Assembly (NCBI GenBank): GCA_029779435.1
Contig: JAKPAM010000268.1
Coordinates: 1 to 55,050 of the forward strand
Length of the DNA: 55,050 nt
Direction of reading: 5' to 3'
Source of the DNA: Pseudomonadota bacterium
GTDB taxonomy: Bacteria; Pseudomonadota; Gammaproteobacteria; Burkholderiales; Burkholderiaceae_E
The notes beneath the pieces are model-generated. The model did not search any database and had not been told where the DNA came from. It saw only the letters and a list, made by a program, of their open reading frames with translations. Positions 1 to 8,818 of the stretch are shown here, one piece after another; within the stretch, counting starts at the first letter, position 1; every line of letters begins with the position of its first letter. A program made the position numbers and the translations under genes.

Positions 1-67
1 GGTTTGCGCCTTGCCTGGCACTGATTTCGGCAGATTTTCTTATTCAGCGAACTTCTGGAACACGACA

Positions 68-1099
68 CTAGCGCTGCCGGTATTCGCGCGGGCTCTTGCC
101 CGTCCAGCGCGCGAACGCATGGCGGAAGTTCGCGGCATCGCTGTAGCCCAGCCGGTTCGCGATTTCTTCGTTGGTCATCCGCGTGTTGCGCAGGTAGTCG
201 ATCGCGATCTGCAGGCGCACCTGGGCCAGCAGGTCGCGGTAGTTGGTGCCTTCGGCTTCGAGCCGGCGGCGCAGCGTGCGCGGGTGCATCGACAGCGCTG
301 CGGCCATCGTCTCGATGCGTGGAAAGTGCCAGGGCATCGTGTCGACGAGCGTCTGCCGCACCGACGAGGCGACGCCCGCCGTGGCGGCCTGGTCGGACAG
401 GAACTGGCGGCAGATCTCGCTGGCCGACCGGTGCGTGACCGCATCGGGCAGCCGGGGCTTGCGATCGAACCACGGCGCGCGGATCTCCAGCTCGTTGGCC
501 GGCTGATCGAACGACACCGGGCAGCGGAACAGGCTGCGGTACGCCTCGTGGTGCGCGGGCTCCGCATAAGCCGCGCGCACGGCCGAGAACGCGAACGTCT
601 CGCCGTACAGGTCCCGGAACAGCGTCATGTGCTCGGCGAACTTGAATTCGAGCGCGAAGCGGTACAGCCCGTCGGCGGGATCCGTCGACAGGATGCCGTC
701 GTAGCGGAAGATTTCCACGCCTTCGGCGCGCACCCGCGTGTAATCGGCCAACGGCCCCATCGAACGATGGCACTTGTCGCCGAACGCCATCGCGTCGGCG
801 AACGTCGGGCTGCTCAGCAGCGCGTAGCCGTACATGCCGAACGCGGTCAGGTGCATGCGCAGGCCCGCGCGCAGCGCGACGGTCGGATCCGGGCTCAGGT
901 TCAGCGCGTTGCGGAAGATCGTGGCGATCTGGGCGTACGAGACGCGCGTGTCGGGCGCGGTCAGCGCGGCCTCGTCGAGGCTACTGCCCGCCAACGACTC
1001 GGCGGGCGGAATGCCGTCCTGCGCCAGCGTCTGGACGATGGCGGCGATCCTCTGGGTCGTATGGACGCGCGGAGCGAAATCGGGCGGCGGTCGATGCAT
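68..1099 (-). CDS. AraC-family transcriptional regulator
   Basis: A 343-residue cytoplasmic DNA-binding regulator. The first ~200 residues resemble the arabinose-binding-like ligand domain of OruR/ArgR-type AraC proteins. Residues ~261-343 form the double helix-turn-helix, with MHPRTLRRRL in the first unit, IANRLGYSDAANFRHAF in the second, and the usual ending GKSPREYR. The ATG at 1099 is preceded by GAGGACAGGA. The gene is divergent from an acyl-CoA dehydrogenase pair across a 234-bp gap, so control of that pair is likely but inferred. The ligand is unknown. Long open frames on the opposite strand are shadows. Confidence 0.9.
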   Translation of the reverse strand: MHRPPPDFAPRVHTTQRIAAIVQTLAQDGIPPAESLAGSSLDEAALTAPDTRVSYAQIATIFRNALNLSPDPTVALRAGLRMHLTAFGMYGYALLSSPTFADAMAFGDKCHRSMGPLADYTRVRAEGVEIFRYDGILSTDPADGLYRFALEFKFAEHMTLFRDLYGETFAFSAVRAAYAEPAHHEAYRSLFRCPVSFDQPANELEIRAPWFDRKPRLPDAVTHRSASEICRQFLSDQAATAGVASSVRQTLVDTMPWHFPRIETMAAALSMHPRTLRRRLEAEGTNYRDLLAQVRLQIAIDYLRNTRMTNEEIANRLGYSDAANFRHAFARWTGKSPREYRQR

Positions 1100-1179
1100 G
1101 GGGATCCTGTCCTCGTGTCCCGGAACAGCGCGAGGACACGCATCGCAATGAGGTTATCCGATTGGAGCGCCGGGTGTGA

Positions 1180-1197
1180 ATCCGGACCGTTCCGGAT
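1180..1197. promoter_or_regulatory. Inverted repeat in divergent araC / acyl-CoA dehydrogenase promoter region
   Basis: ATCCGGA and TCCGGAT form a perfect 7-bp inverted repeat around the spacer CCGT. It lies midway between the two divergent genes. It could be an operator, but AraC proteins usually bind direct repeats, so assignment to the adjacent regulator is weak. I see no convincing -35/-10 pair in this gap. Confidence 0.3.
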
Positions 1198-1333
1198 CGG
1201 CCCGCGGCATCCGGCCCGGCGCGTTTACCGTTTGTCTCGAATTCACCTGTCCAAGGCCAAAGCCAACCTTTTCGGTCATCATGGATTGCGAAAGCATTCC
1301 TGGCCCGCGGCATCGAACCATGGAGATGAACCG

Positions 1334-2530
1334 ATGGATCTGAGCTTTACCCCAGAAGAGCTGGCTTTCCGCGATGAAGTGCGAGACTTCATCGCCGACA
1401 AGTACCCCCCGCGGCTCGCCGCCAAGGTACGCGAGAGCAAGCACCTGACCAAGGCCGACATGGAGGAGTGGCACGCCATCCTCAACGAGCGGGGATGGCT
1501 GGCCAGCCACTGGCCCACCGAGTATGGCGGCTCCGGCTGGAGCACGGTCGAGAAGTTCATCTTCGACAACGAGTGCGCGCTCGCGGCCACGCCGCGGATC
1601 GTGCCGTTCGGACTGAGCATGCTCGGCCCGGTACTGATCAAGTATGGCAACGAGGAGCAGAAGCGCTATTGGCTGCCGCGCATCCTGAACGGGGACGACT
1701 GGTGGGCGCAGGGCTATTCCGAGCCCGGCGCCGGCTCGGACCTGGCCGGCGTGAAGACGACCGCGCTGCGCGACGGCGACCACTACGTCGTCAACGGCCA
1801 GAAGACCTGGACGACGCTCGGCCACCACGCGAACATGATCTTCTGCCTGGTGCGCACGAATCCCGAGGCCAAGAAGCAGCAGGGGATCAGCTTCCTGCTG
1901 GTGGACATGAATTCGCCGGGCGTCGAGGTGCGGCCGATCATTACCCTCGACGGCGAGCACGAGGTCAACGAGGTGTTCTTCACCGACGTGCGCGTGCCGG
2001 TCGAGAACCTCGTCGGCGAGCAGGACAAGGGCTGGACCTATGCCAAGTACCTGCTGACTTATGAACGCACGAACATCGCCGGCGTCGGCTTCTCGGTAGC
2101 GTCGCTGGAGCGCCTGAAGCGTTTCGCGCGCAAGCAGCGCCGCAACGGGCGACCGCTCGACGAGGATCCGCTGTTCGCGGCGCGCATGGCGCGTGTCGAG
2201 ATCGACCTGGAGAACATGAAGACGACGAACATGCGCGTGATCGCGGCCGTGGCGGGCGGCGGCGCGCCCGGTGCCGAGAGTTCGATGCTGAAGATCCGCG
2301 GCACGCAGATCCGCCAGGAGCTGAGCGCGTTGTACCGGCGCGCGATGGGGCCTTATGCGCTGCCGTTCATCGAGGAGGCGTTCGAGGAGGGTTACGAGGG
2401 CGAGCCGGTCGGTCCGGCCGAGGCGCAAGCAGCCGCGTCCCAGTACTTCAACTTCCGGAAGATGTCGATCTTCGGCGGTTCCAACGAGATCCAACGCAAC
2501 ATCATCTCCAAGATGATCCTGGGCCTGTGA
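1334..2530 (+). CDS. Acyl-CoA dehydrogenase (large/alpha-type subunit)
   Basis: A 398-residue flavoprotein oxidising acyl-CoA to enoyl-CoA. It has the FAD/substrate motif YSEPGAGSD at residues 128-136 and the C-terminal FGGSNEIQRN signature from residue 380. The frame is open far upstream, but the start is placed at 1334: GGAGA lies just ahead of it and the family-typical N-terminus MDLSFTPEE begins there. It lies 19 bp before a second, divergent acyl-CoA dehydrogenase. Such tandem pairs often form alpha2-beta2 heterotetramers, which is inferred here. The acyl substrate is unknown. Confidence 0.93.
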   Translation: MDLSFTPEELAFRDEVRDFIADKYPPRLAAKVRESKHLTKADMEEWHAILNERGWLASHWPTEYGGSGWSTVEKFIFDNECALAATPRIVPFGLSMLGPVLIKYGNEEQKRYWLPRILNGDDWWAQGYSEPGAGSDLAGVKTTALRDGDHYVVNGQKTWTTLGHHANMIFCLVRTNPEAKKQQGISFLLVDMNSPGVEVRPIITLDGEHEVNEVFFTDVRVPVENLVGEQDKGWTYAKYLLTYERTNIAGVGFSVASLERLKRFARKQRRNGRPLDEDPLFAARMARVEIDLENMKTTNMRVIAAVAGGGAPGAESSMLKIRGTQIRQELSALYRRAMGPYALPFIEEAFEEGYEGEPVGPAEAQAAASQYFNFRKMSIFGGSNEIQRNIISKMILGL

Positions 2531-2549
2531 GCGACGGCGGGAGACACTC

Positions 2550-3704
2550 ATGAAATTCGAACATACCGAAGATCGCCGGATGCTGGCCGATTCGCTGGGC
2601 CGCTACCTGCGAGAGCAATACGGCTTCGAGGTGCGCGACCGGATCAGCAAATCGGACACCGGCTATAGCGTGCAGGCCTGGAACCAGATCGCCGAGATCG
2701 GCGCCATCGGGGCGCTGTTCTCCGAGGCGGACGGCGGTTTCGGCGGCAGCGGCTTCGACATCGCGGTCGTCTTCGAGCAGCTCGGCCGCGCGCTGGTCGT
2801 CGAGCCGGTGCTCGGCGCGCTGCTCGTCGGTCGCGCGATCGCCGAGGCCGGCAGCGATGCGCAGCGCGAGCGGATCGGCGATCTGATCGCCGGGACGGTC
2901 AAGGCCGCGTTCGCGCATGCCGAGCCGGCTTCCGGCTATGAACTGGCGCGCGTCGCCACGCGCGCCGAGCGCCAGGGCGCCGGCTGGGTCATCGACGGCG
3001 CCAAGGCCGTGGTCGCTCATGCGCAGGCGGCCGACCTGCTGCTGGTCAGCGCGCGCACCAGCGGGGCTGAAGACGACGAGGCCGGGATCTCGCTGTTCCT
3101 GGTGCCGGCCGACGCGAGCGGCGTGTCGATGCGGGGCTACCCGACGATCGACGGCGGCCGCGCGGCCGAGGTCGTGCTCGACAAGGTCGAGGTCGGCGCC
3201 GATGCGCTGCTCGGTGAGGCCGGCGCGGCGTTCGCGACGATCGAGCACGCGGTGGACGCGGGCCTCGTCGCGCTGTGCGCCGAGAGCCTGGGCGCGATGG
3301 ATGCGGCCAAGGATGCGACGCTGGAATACCTGCGCACGCGCAAGCAGTTCGGCGTGCCGATCGGCAGCTTCCAGGCCTTGCAGCATCGGATGGCCGACAT
3401 GCTGCTCGAGGTCGAGCAGGCGCGCTCGGCCGTCATCAACGCCGCCTCGGCGCTGGACGGCACGGACCGGGTCGCGCGCGAGCGCGCGCTGTCGGCGGGC
3501 AAGGTGACCGCTGATCGGGTCGGGACGCTGGTGGCTGAAGAGAGCATCCAGTTGCACGGCGGCATCGGCATGACCTGGGAGCTGCCGCTCGCGCACTATG
3601 CGAAGCGCCTGGTGATGATCGGTCACCAGCTCGGCGACGAGGATTTCCACCTCGCGCGCTTCATCGCGCTGGGTCGCGACCCGGCCGCCGCCGCGGCGGC
3701 CTGA
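2550..3704 (+). CDS. Acyl-CoA dehydrogenase (small/beta-type subunit)
   Basis: A 384-residue acyl-CoA dehydrogenase fold protein. It carries the C-terminal motif HGGIGMTWE, where E344 is the likely catalytic base, followed by YAKRL. The partner upstream ends with the other signature (GGSNEIQRN), so the two look like complementary subunits rather than duplicates. A ribosome site (GGGAGA) lies 6-10 bases before the ATG. It is co-transcribed with the preceding gene and ends 42 bp before a convergent esterase gene. Substrate unknown. Confidence 0.92.
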   Translation: MKFEHTEDRRMLADSLGRYLREQYGFEVRDRISKSDTGYSVQAWNQIAEIGAIGALFSEADGGFGGSGFDIAVVFEQLGRALVVEPVLGALLVGRAIAEAGSDAQRERIGDLIAGTVKAAFAHAEPASGYELARVATRAERQGAGWVIDGAKAVVAHAQAADLLLVSARTSGAEDDEAGISLFLVPADASGVSMRGYPTIDGGRAAEVVLDKVEVGADALLGEAGAAFATIEHAVDAGLVALCAESLGAMDAAKDATLEYLRTRKQFGVPIGSFQALQHRMADMLLEVEQARSAVINAASALDGTDRVARERALSAGKVTADRVGTLVAEESIQLHGGIGMTWELPLAHYAKRLVMIGHQLGDEDFHLARFIALGRDPAAAAAA

Positions 3705-3746
3705 CCGGGGCACGCCGCGAAGGGGAAGGGCAGGCGGGCGGCGCGA

Positions 3747-4688
3747 TCAGCCGCCGCGCAGCACTTCCCCGAACCGGGCGATGCTCTGCTGGATGATCTG
3801 CTGGCCGGCGGGGGACCAGCGGCCCATGTCGAAGAAGCCGTGGATCATGCCGGCGCCGCGGATGACGTCGGCCTTGCCGCCGGCGGCCTGCAGCGCCTTG
3901 CCATACGCTTCGCCCTCGTCGCGCAGCGGATCGAACTCGGCGGTCAAGATGACGGCCGGAGGCAGGCCGGCCAGGCTCTTGGCCTGCATCGGCGCCAGCC
4001 GCGGATCCTTGAAATCCTTCCACGTGCCGACGTAGTGGTTGAAGAACCACGCCATCGTCTTGTCCTCGAGGAAGTAGCCGGTGGCGTTCTCGGTCGTCGA
4101 CGGGTAGCCGGCGTCGACGTGGTCGACGGCCGGATAGATCAGGAACTGCGCGGCGATCTTCTTCGGGTAGTCGCGCAACTGCTGCGACACGACGGCCGAC
4201 ATGTTGCCGCCGGCGCTGTCGCCGGCCACCGCGACGACGTCGTTCCCGCCCAGTTCGGCAGCATGGTCGAGCACCCACTTGGCCGCGGCGATGCAATCCT
4301 CGACGCCCGCCGGAAATGGGTGCTCGGGCGCGAGCCGGTACGCGGTCGCGATGACGACGGCCTTGGCGCCGCGGCAGATGTCGCGGCACATGTTGTCATG
4401 CGTGTCCAGGTCGCCGATCACGTAGCCGCCGCCGTGGAAGAAGGCCACGGTCGGGAACGGCCCTTCGCCTTCGGGACGGTAGATGCGCGCGGGCAACGGG
4501 CCGGCCGCACCCGGCACCGTCGTGTCCTGGACGCTGGCGACCGGAACCGTCTGCTCCGGCGTGCGGGTGCCGAACGTCAAGGCCAGGTAGCCGGCGCGGC
4601 CTTCGTCGGGCGTGCCCTCGTACGTGGGCTTGCGGCCCGAGGCGGCCATCATCTGCAGCATTCCGGCGAGGTGGGGATCCAGCGGCAT
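3747..4688 (-). CDS. Alpha/beta hydrolase, hormone-sensitive-lipase type esterase
   Basis: A 313-residue cytoplasmic esterase of the HSL (family IV) group. It shows the oxyanion HGGG motif (85-88), the nucleophile in GDSAGG (S158), the catalytic Asp in EFDPLRDE (D253) and His in MIHGF (H283). Length is normal for the family and no signal peptide is visible. It is convergent with the acyl-CoA dehydrogenase pair and divergent from argC. Hydrolysis of a short-chain ester feeding the neighbouring acyl-CoA genes is possible but not shown. Confidence 0.92.
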   Translation of the reverse strand: MPLDPHLAGMLQMMAASGRKPTYEGTPDEGRAGYLALTFGTRTPEQTVPVASVQDTTVPGAAGPLPARIYRPEGEGPFPTVAFFHGGGYVIGDLDTHDNMCRDICRGAKAVVIATAYRLAPEHPFPAGVEDCIAAAKWVLDHAAELGGNDVVAVAGDSAGGNMSAVVSQQLRDYPKKIAAQFLIYPAVDHVDAGYPSTTENATGYFLEDKTMAWFFNHYVGTWKDFKDPRLAPMQAKSLAGLPPAVILTAEFDPLRDEGEAYGKALQAAGGKADVIRGAGMIHGFFDMGRWSPAGQQIIQQSIARFGEVLRGG

Positions 4689-4861
4689 GGGGTCTCCTGA
4701 TCGTTGGGTTTCGAGTGGGCAGAGCTTACCTCACGCGGGCGAGACCACCTGCCGGCCGAACGGTATGGGATCGCGTACCGCCCGGGAATCGCGCTATGCT
4801 GAATGTTTGCGCCGCATTCCGCGCTCGCACCCGGGATCGATTCGTTCACAGGTTCTCAGAC

Positions 4862-5794
4862 ATGGCCAAGGTTTTCATCGACGGAGAAGCCGGCACGACC
4901 GGTCTGCAGATTCGCGACCGCCTGCACGGCATGGCTGGTGTCGAGGTCGTCAGCATCGCGTCCGAGCAGCGCAAGGATCCGGCCGCCAAGCGCGCGCTGA
5001 TCGCCACCGTCGACCTGGTCGTGCTGTGCCTGCACGACGACGCCGCGCGCGAGACGGTGGCGCTGATCGATGGCCTGGGCGCCGAGGGTCTGCGCATGCC
5101 GAAGATCATCGACGCGTCGACCGCGCATCGGGTCGCGCCGGGCTGGGTGTTCGGGTTTCCCGAACTGACGCCAGGCCAGGCGGAAGCGGTCGCGGGCGCC
5201 GCGCGGGTCGCCAACCCGGGCTGCTATGCGACGGGCGCGATCGCATTGATCCGTCCGTTGATCGACGCTGGGCTGCTGCCTCCGGACCATCCGTTGGCTC
5301 TGCCGTCGGTCAGCGGTTATTCGGGCGGCGGTCGCACGATGATCGAGGCTTATGAATCGGGCCAGGCGCCGGCGTTCGAGCTCTACGCGCTGGGGCTGTC
5401 GCACAAGCACCTGCCCGAGATCATGCACAACACGGGGCTGACGCGGCGGCCGATCTTCGTTCCGTCGGTCGGCAACTTCCGCCAGGGCATGCTGGTGCAA
5501 CTGCCGCTGCACCTGGACCTGCTGCCGTCGCGGCCGTCGGCGCGACAGCTTCACGACGCGCTGGCCGCGCACTATGCGAAGACGAACACGCCCGAGCAGT
5601 TCGTCAAGGTGCTGCCGCCGACCGAATCGGGCAAGCTCGACGCGCTGGCGCTGAACGACACCAACCAGCTCGAGTTGCGGGTGTTCGCCAACGAGTCGTA
5701 CCGGCACGCGGTGCTGGTCGCGCGGCTCGACAACCTCGGCAAGGGCGCCAGCGGCGCGGCGGTGCAGAGCCTGAAGCTGATGCTCGGGCTTTGA
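4862..5794 (+). CDS. argC: N-acetyl-gamma-glutamyl-phosphate reductase (type 2)
   Basis: A 310-residue NADPH-dependent reductase for step three of arginine biosynthesis (N-acetylglutamyl-phosphate to the semialdehyde). The N-terminal nucleotide loop reads [10 protein letters not shown]. The active-site Cys is in NPGCYATG (C121), and the SGYSGGGR loop follows. The short length and DGEAGTTG start mark the type 2 subfamily. The open frame begins further upstream, but the ATG at 4862 gives the conserved N-terminus. A weak -10-like TATGCT lies at 4794-4799. It stands alone, without other arg genes. Confidence 0.95.
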   Translation: MAKVFIDGEAGTTGLQIRDRLHGMAGVEVVSIASEQRKDPAAKRALIATVDLVVLCLHDDAARETVALIDGLGAEGLRMPKIIDASTAHRVAPGWVFGFPELTPGQAEAVAGAARVANPGCYATGAIALIRPLIDAGLLPPDHPLALPSVSGYSGGGRTMIEAYESGQAPAFELYALGLSHKHLPEIMHNTGLTRRPIFVPSVGNFRQGMLVQLPLHLDLLPSRPSARQLHDALAAHYAKTNTPEQFVKVLPPTESGKLDALALNDTNQLELRVFANESYRHAVLVARLDNLGKGASGAAVQSLKLMLGL

Positions 5795-5819
5795 CGCGGG
5801 GTCGGCGGGCTCGTTCGGC

Positions 5820-5843
5820 CTCGGGGGGGGAACGGACCCCGAG
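5820..5843 (+). terminator. Hairpin downstream of argC
   Basis: CTCGGGG (5820-5826) pairs with CCCCGAG (5837-5843) around a 10-nt loop, directly after argC and immediately before the MITE-like element. There is no T-tract, so intrinsic termination is uncertain. The left arm sits in a run of eight G residues (5823-5830). Confidence 0.3.
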
Positions 5844-5852
5844 CGGTCCGCC

Positions 5853-6023
5853 CCTAGGAGTCTGCGCGGCAGAAGCATCGCCGGCTGCGACGCGCGAGAA
5901 AACGGTCCATCGCGGCGCTACCGCCTGCGCCCAGGGGGCCACCCTGGGCTTGTCGGTATCACCACGCTGTCCTCGTTTTTCGCACGTCTCGCTTCGGCGG
6001 CTTCTGCCGCGCAGACTCCTAGG
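5853..6023. mobile_element. MITE-like non-coding element with 24-bp perfect terminal inverted repeats
   Basis: Bases 5853-5876 are the exact reverse complement of 6000-6023 (24 of 24). The similarity continues imperfectly for about 25 more bases inward on each side. The 171-bp interior has no reading frame, but it contains an 8-bp perfect stem at 5929-5936 / 5942-5949. The tips carry the palindrome CTAG, which may be the target site. Short length, long terminal repeats and lack of a transposase fit a miniature inverted-repeat element. The mobilising family is not identified. Its right tip contains the stop codon of the TetR gene. Confidence 0.65.
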
Positions 6024-6789
6024 CTTTTCGTCCCAGAGCCAGTTCGATCATGCGCAGCATCTCGTCGCGCACCGACAGCAGTTGCGCGCGCGAGATCCGC
6101 TGATGCGGCGTTTCGATCAGCCGCTGCATCATCACGCCGCGCAGCGCGCCGAGGATCATCACGCCATAAGTGGGCGGATCGATGTCCGGCTGGATCTGCC
6201 CGAGTTCGATGCCGCGCCGGATGTCCCGCTCGAGCGACGCGACGGCCATCCGGTTATAGCTGCTCATGCATTCGGACAGGCCCGAGTCGGTCATGAACGC
6301 CTCGGTCATCATCACCAGCAGCGCGCGGGTCGCCGTCCAGTTCTCGTCGGTGCGTCCGAAGTACACGCCGATCATCGCGCGGATCGCATCGAGGCCTTCC
6401 TGGCCGCGCGGGCCGGCGAGCAGATCGCGCTGGAACCGCTGGTGGATGTGGCCGGCCAGTGCCTGCAGCAGTCCCAGCTTGTTGCCGAAGTGATGCGCCG
6501 GCAGGCCGCGGCTGTAGCCGGCCGCCTCGCCGACCTCGGCCAGCGTCATCCGCACCGACCCCTTGTCGGCGACGATCTGCAGCGCCGCGTCGAGCAGCCG
6601 TTGCTCGGCTTCCTCGCGGCGCTCGGCCTGCGTCTTGCGGCGGCGGGACAGCGGGCGCGCGTCCGCCGCGGGCGTGCCGGACGCGGCGAGCGAGGGTGAC
6701 GGGGACGCGTCCGCGGCGGCGACCTTCGGAGGCGCGGCCGTGGCTGGCCCGGGTCCGGTACTGCGCGGCGGGGAAGGGGCGTCGATCAT
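6019..6789 (-). CDS. TetR/AcrR-family transcriptional regulator
   Basis: A 256-residue repressor-type protein. Residues 1-~50 are Pro/Ala/Ser-rich and probably disordered. The helix-turn-helix follows in the stretch containing MTLAEVGEAAGYSRG and HHFGNKLGLL, then a helical ligand/dimer domain. The stop codon TAG (complement of 6019-6021) lies inside the terminal repeat of the adjacent MITE-like element, so insertion may have reset the C-terminus, which now ends LGRKA. The start could lie downstream of 6789. It is upstream-adjacent to the SDR and CoA-transferase genes on the same strand and is a plausible regulator of them. Confidence 0.88.
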   Translation of the reverse strand: MIDAPSPPRSTGPGPATAAPPKVAAADASPSPSLAASGTPAADARPLSRRRKTQAERREEAEQRLLDAALQIVADKGSVRMTLAEVGEAAGYSRGLPAHHFGNKLGLLQALAGHIHQRFQRDLLAGPRGQEGLDAIRAMIGVYFGRTDENWTATRALLVMMTEAFMTDSGLSECMSSYNRMAVASLERDIRRGIELGQIQPDIDPPTYGVMILGALRGVMMQRLIETPHQRISRAQLLSVRDEMLRMIELALGRKA

Positions 6790-6832
6790 GCGGAGTCGGT
6801 CGGAGGGCCAGTCGAGGGCCGATGTTGACGCC

Positions 6833-7669
6833 TTAGCGCTTCGGGCGCAATTGTGCCCATTGTTCGTCGGTCCACGCGACCATGTCTTCGACGCCCGAGG
6901 TGCGCAGGTGGGCGCCGCCGTCGATGCTGACCATCTCGCCGTTGACGTAGGCGGCGCCGTCGCTGATCAGGTAGCTGGCGAGATTGGCCAGCTCGGCGTG
7001 CTGGCCGACCCGGCCGGTCGGGTTGCGATGGCCGGCCGGCTCGCGGCCCGGCCCGGCGCTGGGCCGCAGGTTGCCGTCGGCGCCGGGCGTGGGGAACGGG
7101 CCGGGCGCGATCGCCACCAGGCGTATGCCGCGGGGCCCCCATTCGACGGCCAGACTGCGCGTCATCGCCAGCAGGCCGGTCTTGGCGATCGACGACGGGA
7201 CGGTGAACGCGCGACCGGTGATCGTCGACGTCGACAGGATGCTCAGCACGGTGCCGGGCCGGTGCTGCGCGATCCAGCGCTTGCCGGCCGCCAGCGTGCA
7301 GTAGATCGCGCCGTGCAGCGTGACGCCGAGCACGGCGTCGACGGCGCGCGGCGACAGGTGCTCGGACTGCGCGACGAACGTGGCGGCGGCGTTGTTGACC
7401 AGCACGTCGACGCCGCCGGCCGCGTCGATCGCGGTGAACATCGCCTCGACCGCGTCGGGCTGCCGGATGTCGCAGGCATGCGTCGCCACGGTGGCGCCGA
7501 ACGCGTCGCGCAGCTCGTCGGCCGTCTGCGCCAGCGCGTCGGGCCGTCGGCCGCACAGCGTCAGCGACGCGCCCAGTTCGGCGAAGCGCCGTCCCATCGA
7601 GCGGCCGAGGCCGCTGCCGCCGCCGGTGATCAGGACGCGCTTGCCGCGCAACAGGCCGGGTTCGAACAT
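6833..7669 (-). CDS. SDR oxidoreductase, 2,4-dienoyl-CoA reductase-like
   Basis: A 278-residue NAD(P)H-dependent short-chain dehydrogenase with the Rossmann loop TGGGSGLG near residue 15 and NNAAA in the core. The usual YxxxK is replaced by TVPSSIAKTG, followed by AMTRSLAVEWGPRG. That matches the 2,4-dienoyl-CoA reductase branch (VPSASAKAG in mammalian DECR, from memory), as does the ending SIDGG. This would reduce dienoyl-CoA intermediates during beta-oxidation, in keeping with the acyl-CoA dehydrogenases nearby. It begins 25 bp downstream of the CoA-transferase/Bug frame on the same strand. Confidence 0.85.
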   Translation of the reverse strand: MFEPGLLRGKRVLITGGGSGLGRSMGRRFAELGASLTLCGRRPDALAQTADELRDAFGATVATHACDIRQPDAVEAMFTAIDAAGGVDVLVNNAAATFVAQSEHLSPRAVDAVLGVTLHGAIYCTLAAGKRWIAQHRPGTVLSILSTSTITGRAFTVPSSIAKTGLLAMTRSLAVEWGPRGIRLVAIAPGPFPTPGADGNLRPSAGPGREPAGHRNPTGRVGQHAELANLASYLISDGAAYVNGEMVSIDGGAHLRTSGVEDMVAWTDEQWAQLRPKR

Positions 7670-7693
7670 GTCAGTGTCTCCTGCGGATCGCGG

Positions 7694-8818
7694 TCATTGC
7701 GGCTGGATGTTGGCGGCTGCCGCCACGCGCTTGAAGCGCTCGAACTCGGCTCGCTGGAAACGTTCCATCGCGTCCGGGCGGTAGGCCATCGGTTCGGCCG
7801 GCTGCGTCGCCATGTAGTCGCGCGATTCGGCGCTGGCCATGACCGCCTGCATCGCCTCGACGAGCTTGGTGGTGATGTCGTCCGGTGTTTCGGCGCGTAC
7901 GTACAGCGATGACCACACGTAGGTTTCGAAATCGGGATAGCCGCTGTCGCGCATCGTCGGCACGTCGGGGAAGTCGCGGTGCCGGCGGTCGGCCGTCATC
8001 GCCAGCGCGCGGATCCGGCCGTCCTTGACCATCGGGGCGGCACCGCCGAAATCGACCGCGCCCAGGTCGAGCTGGCCGCCGATCAGGTCGGTGAAGATCT
8101 GCGCGCCGCCCTTGTAGGCGACATTGGTGATCTGTGCGCCGGTCACCGTCTGCAGCCAGGCCGCGACGAGCTGATAGCCGGCCGAATACGTGCCGATCGT
8201 CAACGGCCTGCCGGTGCGGCGGCTGTCGTCGACGATCTCCCGGATCGTCTTGTACGGCGACTGCCCGGACGTGATGAAGCCGACCGCGCCGCGCGCGATG
8301 CCGACCACCGGCCGGAAGTCCTTGAACGGATCATACGGAAGCGATTTCATGACGACCGGGTTGACGGTCATCGGCGAGTTGCTGGCCAGCATGATCGTGT
8401 GGCCGTCGGCGGGCGCGCTCTTGACGGCCTGGATCGCGACCAGGCCGCTGCCGCCGGGGCGGTTCTCGACGAGCACCGGTTGGCCGAGCAGCCGGCTCAA
8501 CTGCTCGCCATAGAAGCGCGAACCCGTGTCCGAGCCGCTGCCGGCGGCGAACGGAACGATGATGCGGATCGGTTTGCCGGGAAAATCGCCGGGCGGCAGC
8601 GCGCGGATCGCCGTCGGGCTCAGCGGCTGCGGGGATTGGGCACGGGCGGGAGACGATCGTCCACCGAGCGCGGCGGCGCCGGCCAGCGCGGCGAGGCTCG
8701 CCAGGCGTCCCAGCGCGCCGCGGCGCGCGCCGGACGAAGAGGGCGCCGACGCCGATGATGCCGCCGACGCCGATGCCGATGCCGCCGTCGGCGTTGCCGC
8801 GGGCGCGCCACGCAGCAC
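7694..8818 (-). CDS. Possible separately translated Bug receptor (internal GTG start)
   Basis: This is an alternative product of the fused frame. GTG at 8818 has AAGGA seven bases upstream and would give a 374-residue precursor. That precursor has a long polar n-region, twin arginines, a hydrophobic core (LASLAALAGAAAL) and a cleavage site after ARA, yielding a normal-length mature Bug protein. This would resolve the localisation conflict of the fusion. The GTG overlaps the expected last codons of the CoA-transferase, as in translational coupling. It is an inference from sequence only. Confidence 0.5.
   Translation of the reverse strand: MLRGAPAATPTAASASASAASSASAPSSSGARRGALGRLASLAALAGAAALGGRSSPARAQSPQPLSPTAIRALPPGDFPGKPIRIIVPFAAGSGSDTGSRFYGEQLSRLLGQPVLVENRPGGSGLVAIQAVKSAPADGHTIMLASNSPMTVNPVVMKSLPYDPFKDFRPVVGIARGAVGFITSGQSPYKTIREIVDDSRRTGRPLTIGTYSAGYQLVAAWLQTVTGAQITNVAYKGGAQIFTDLIGGQLDLGAVDFGGAAPMVKDGRIRALAMTADRRHRDFPDVPTMRDSGYPDFETYVWSSLYVRAETPDDITTKLVEAMQAVMASAESRDYMATQPAEPMAYRPDAMERFQRAEFERFKRVAAAANIQPQ

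Noticed and set aside
11..1333. Long plus-strand open frame running into the first acyl-CoA dehydrogenase
   Set aside because: It is antisense to a clear AraC gene and has no protein-like features. The true start at 1334 has a ribosome site and conserved N-terminus.
1154..2551. 465-codon minus-strand frame opposite the acyl-CoA dehydrogenase
   Set aside because: Composition is that of an antisense shadow (runs of Arg, His, Val, Leu), and the plus-strand protein is certain.
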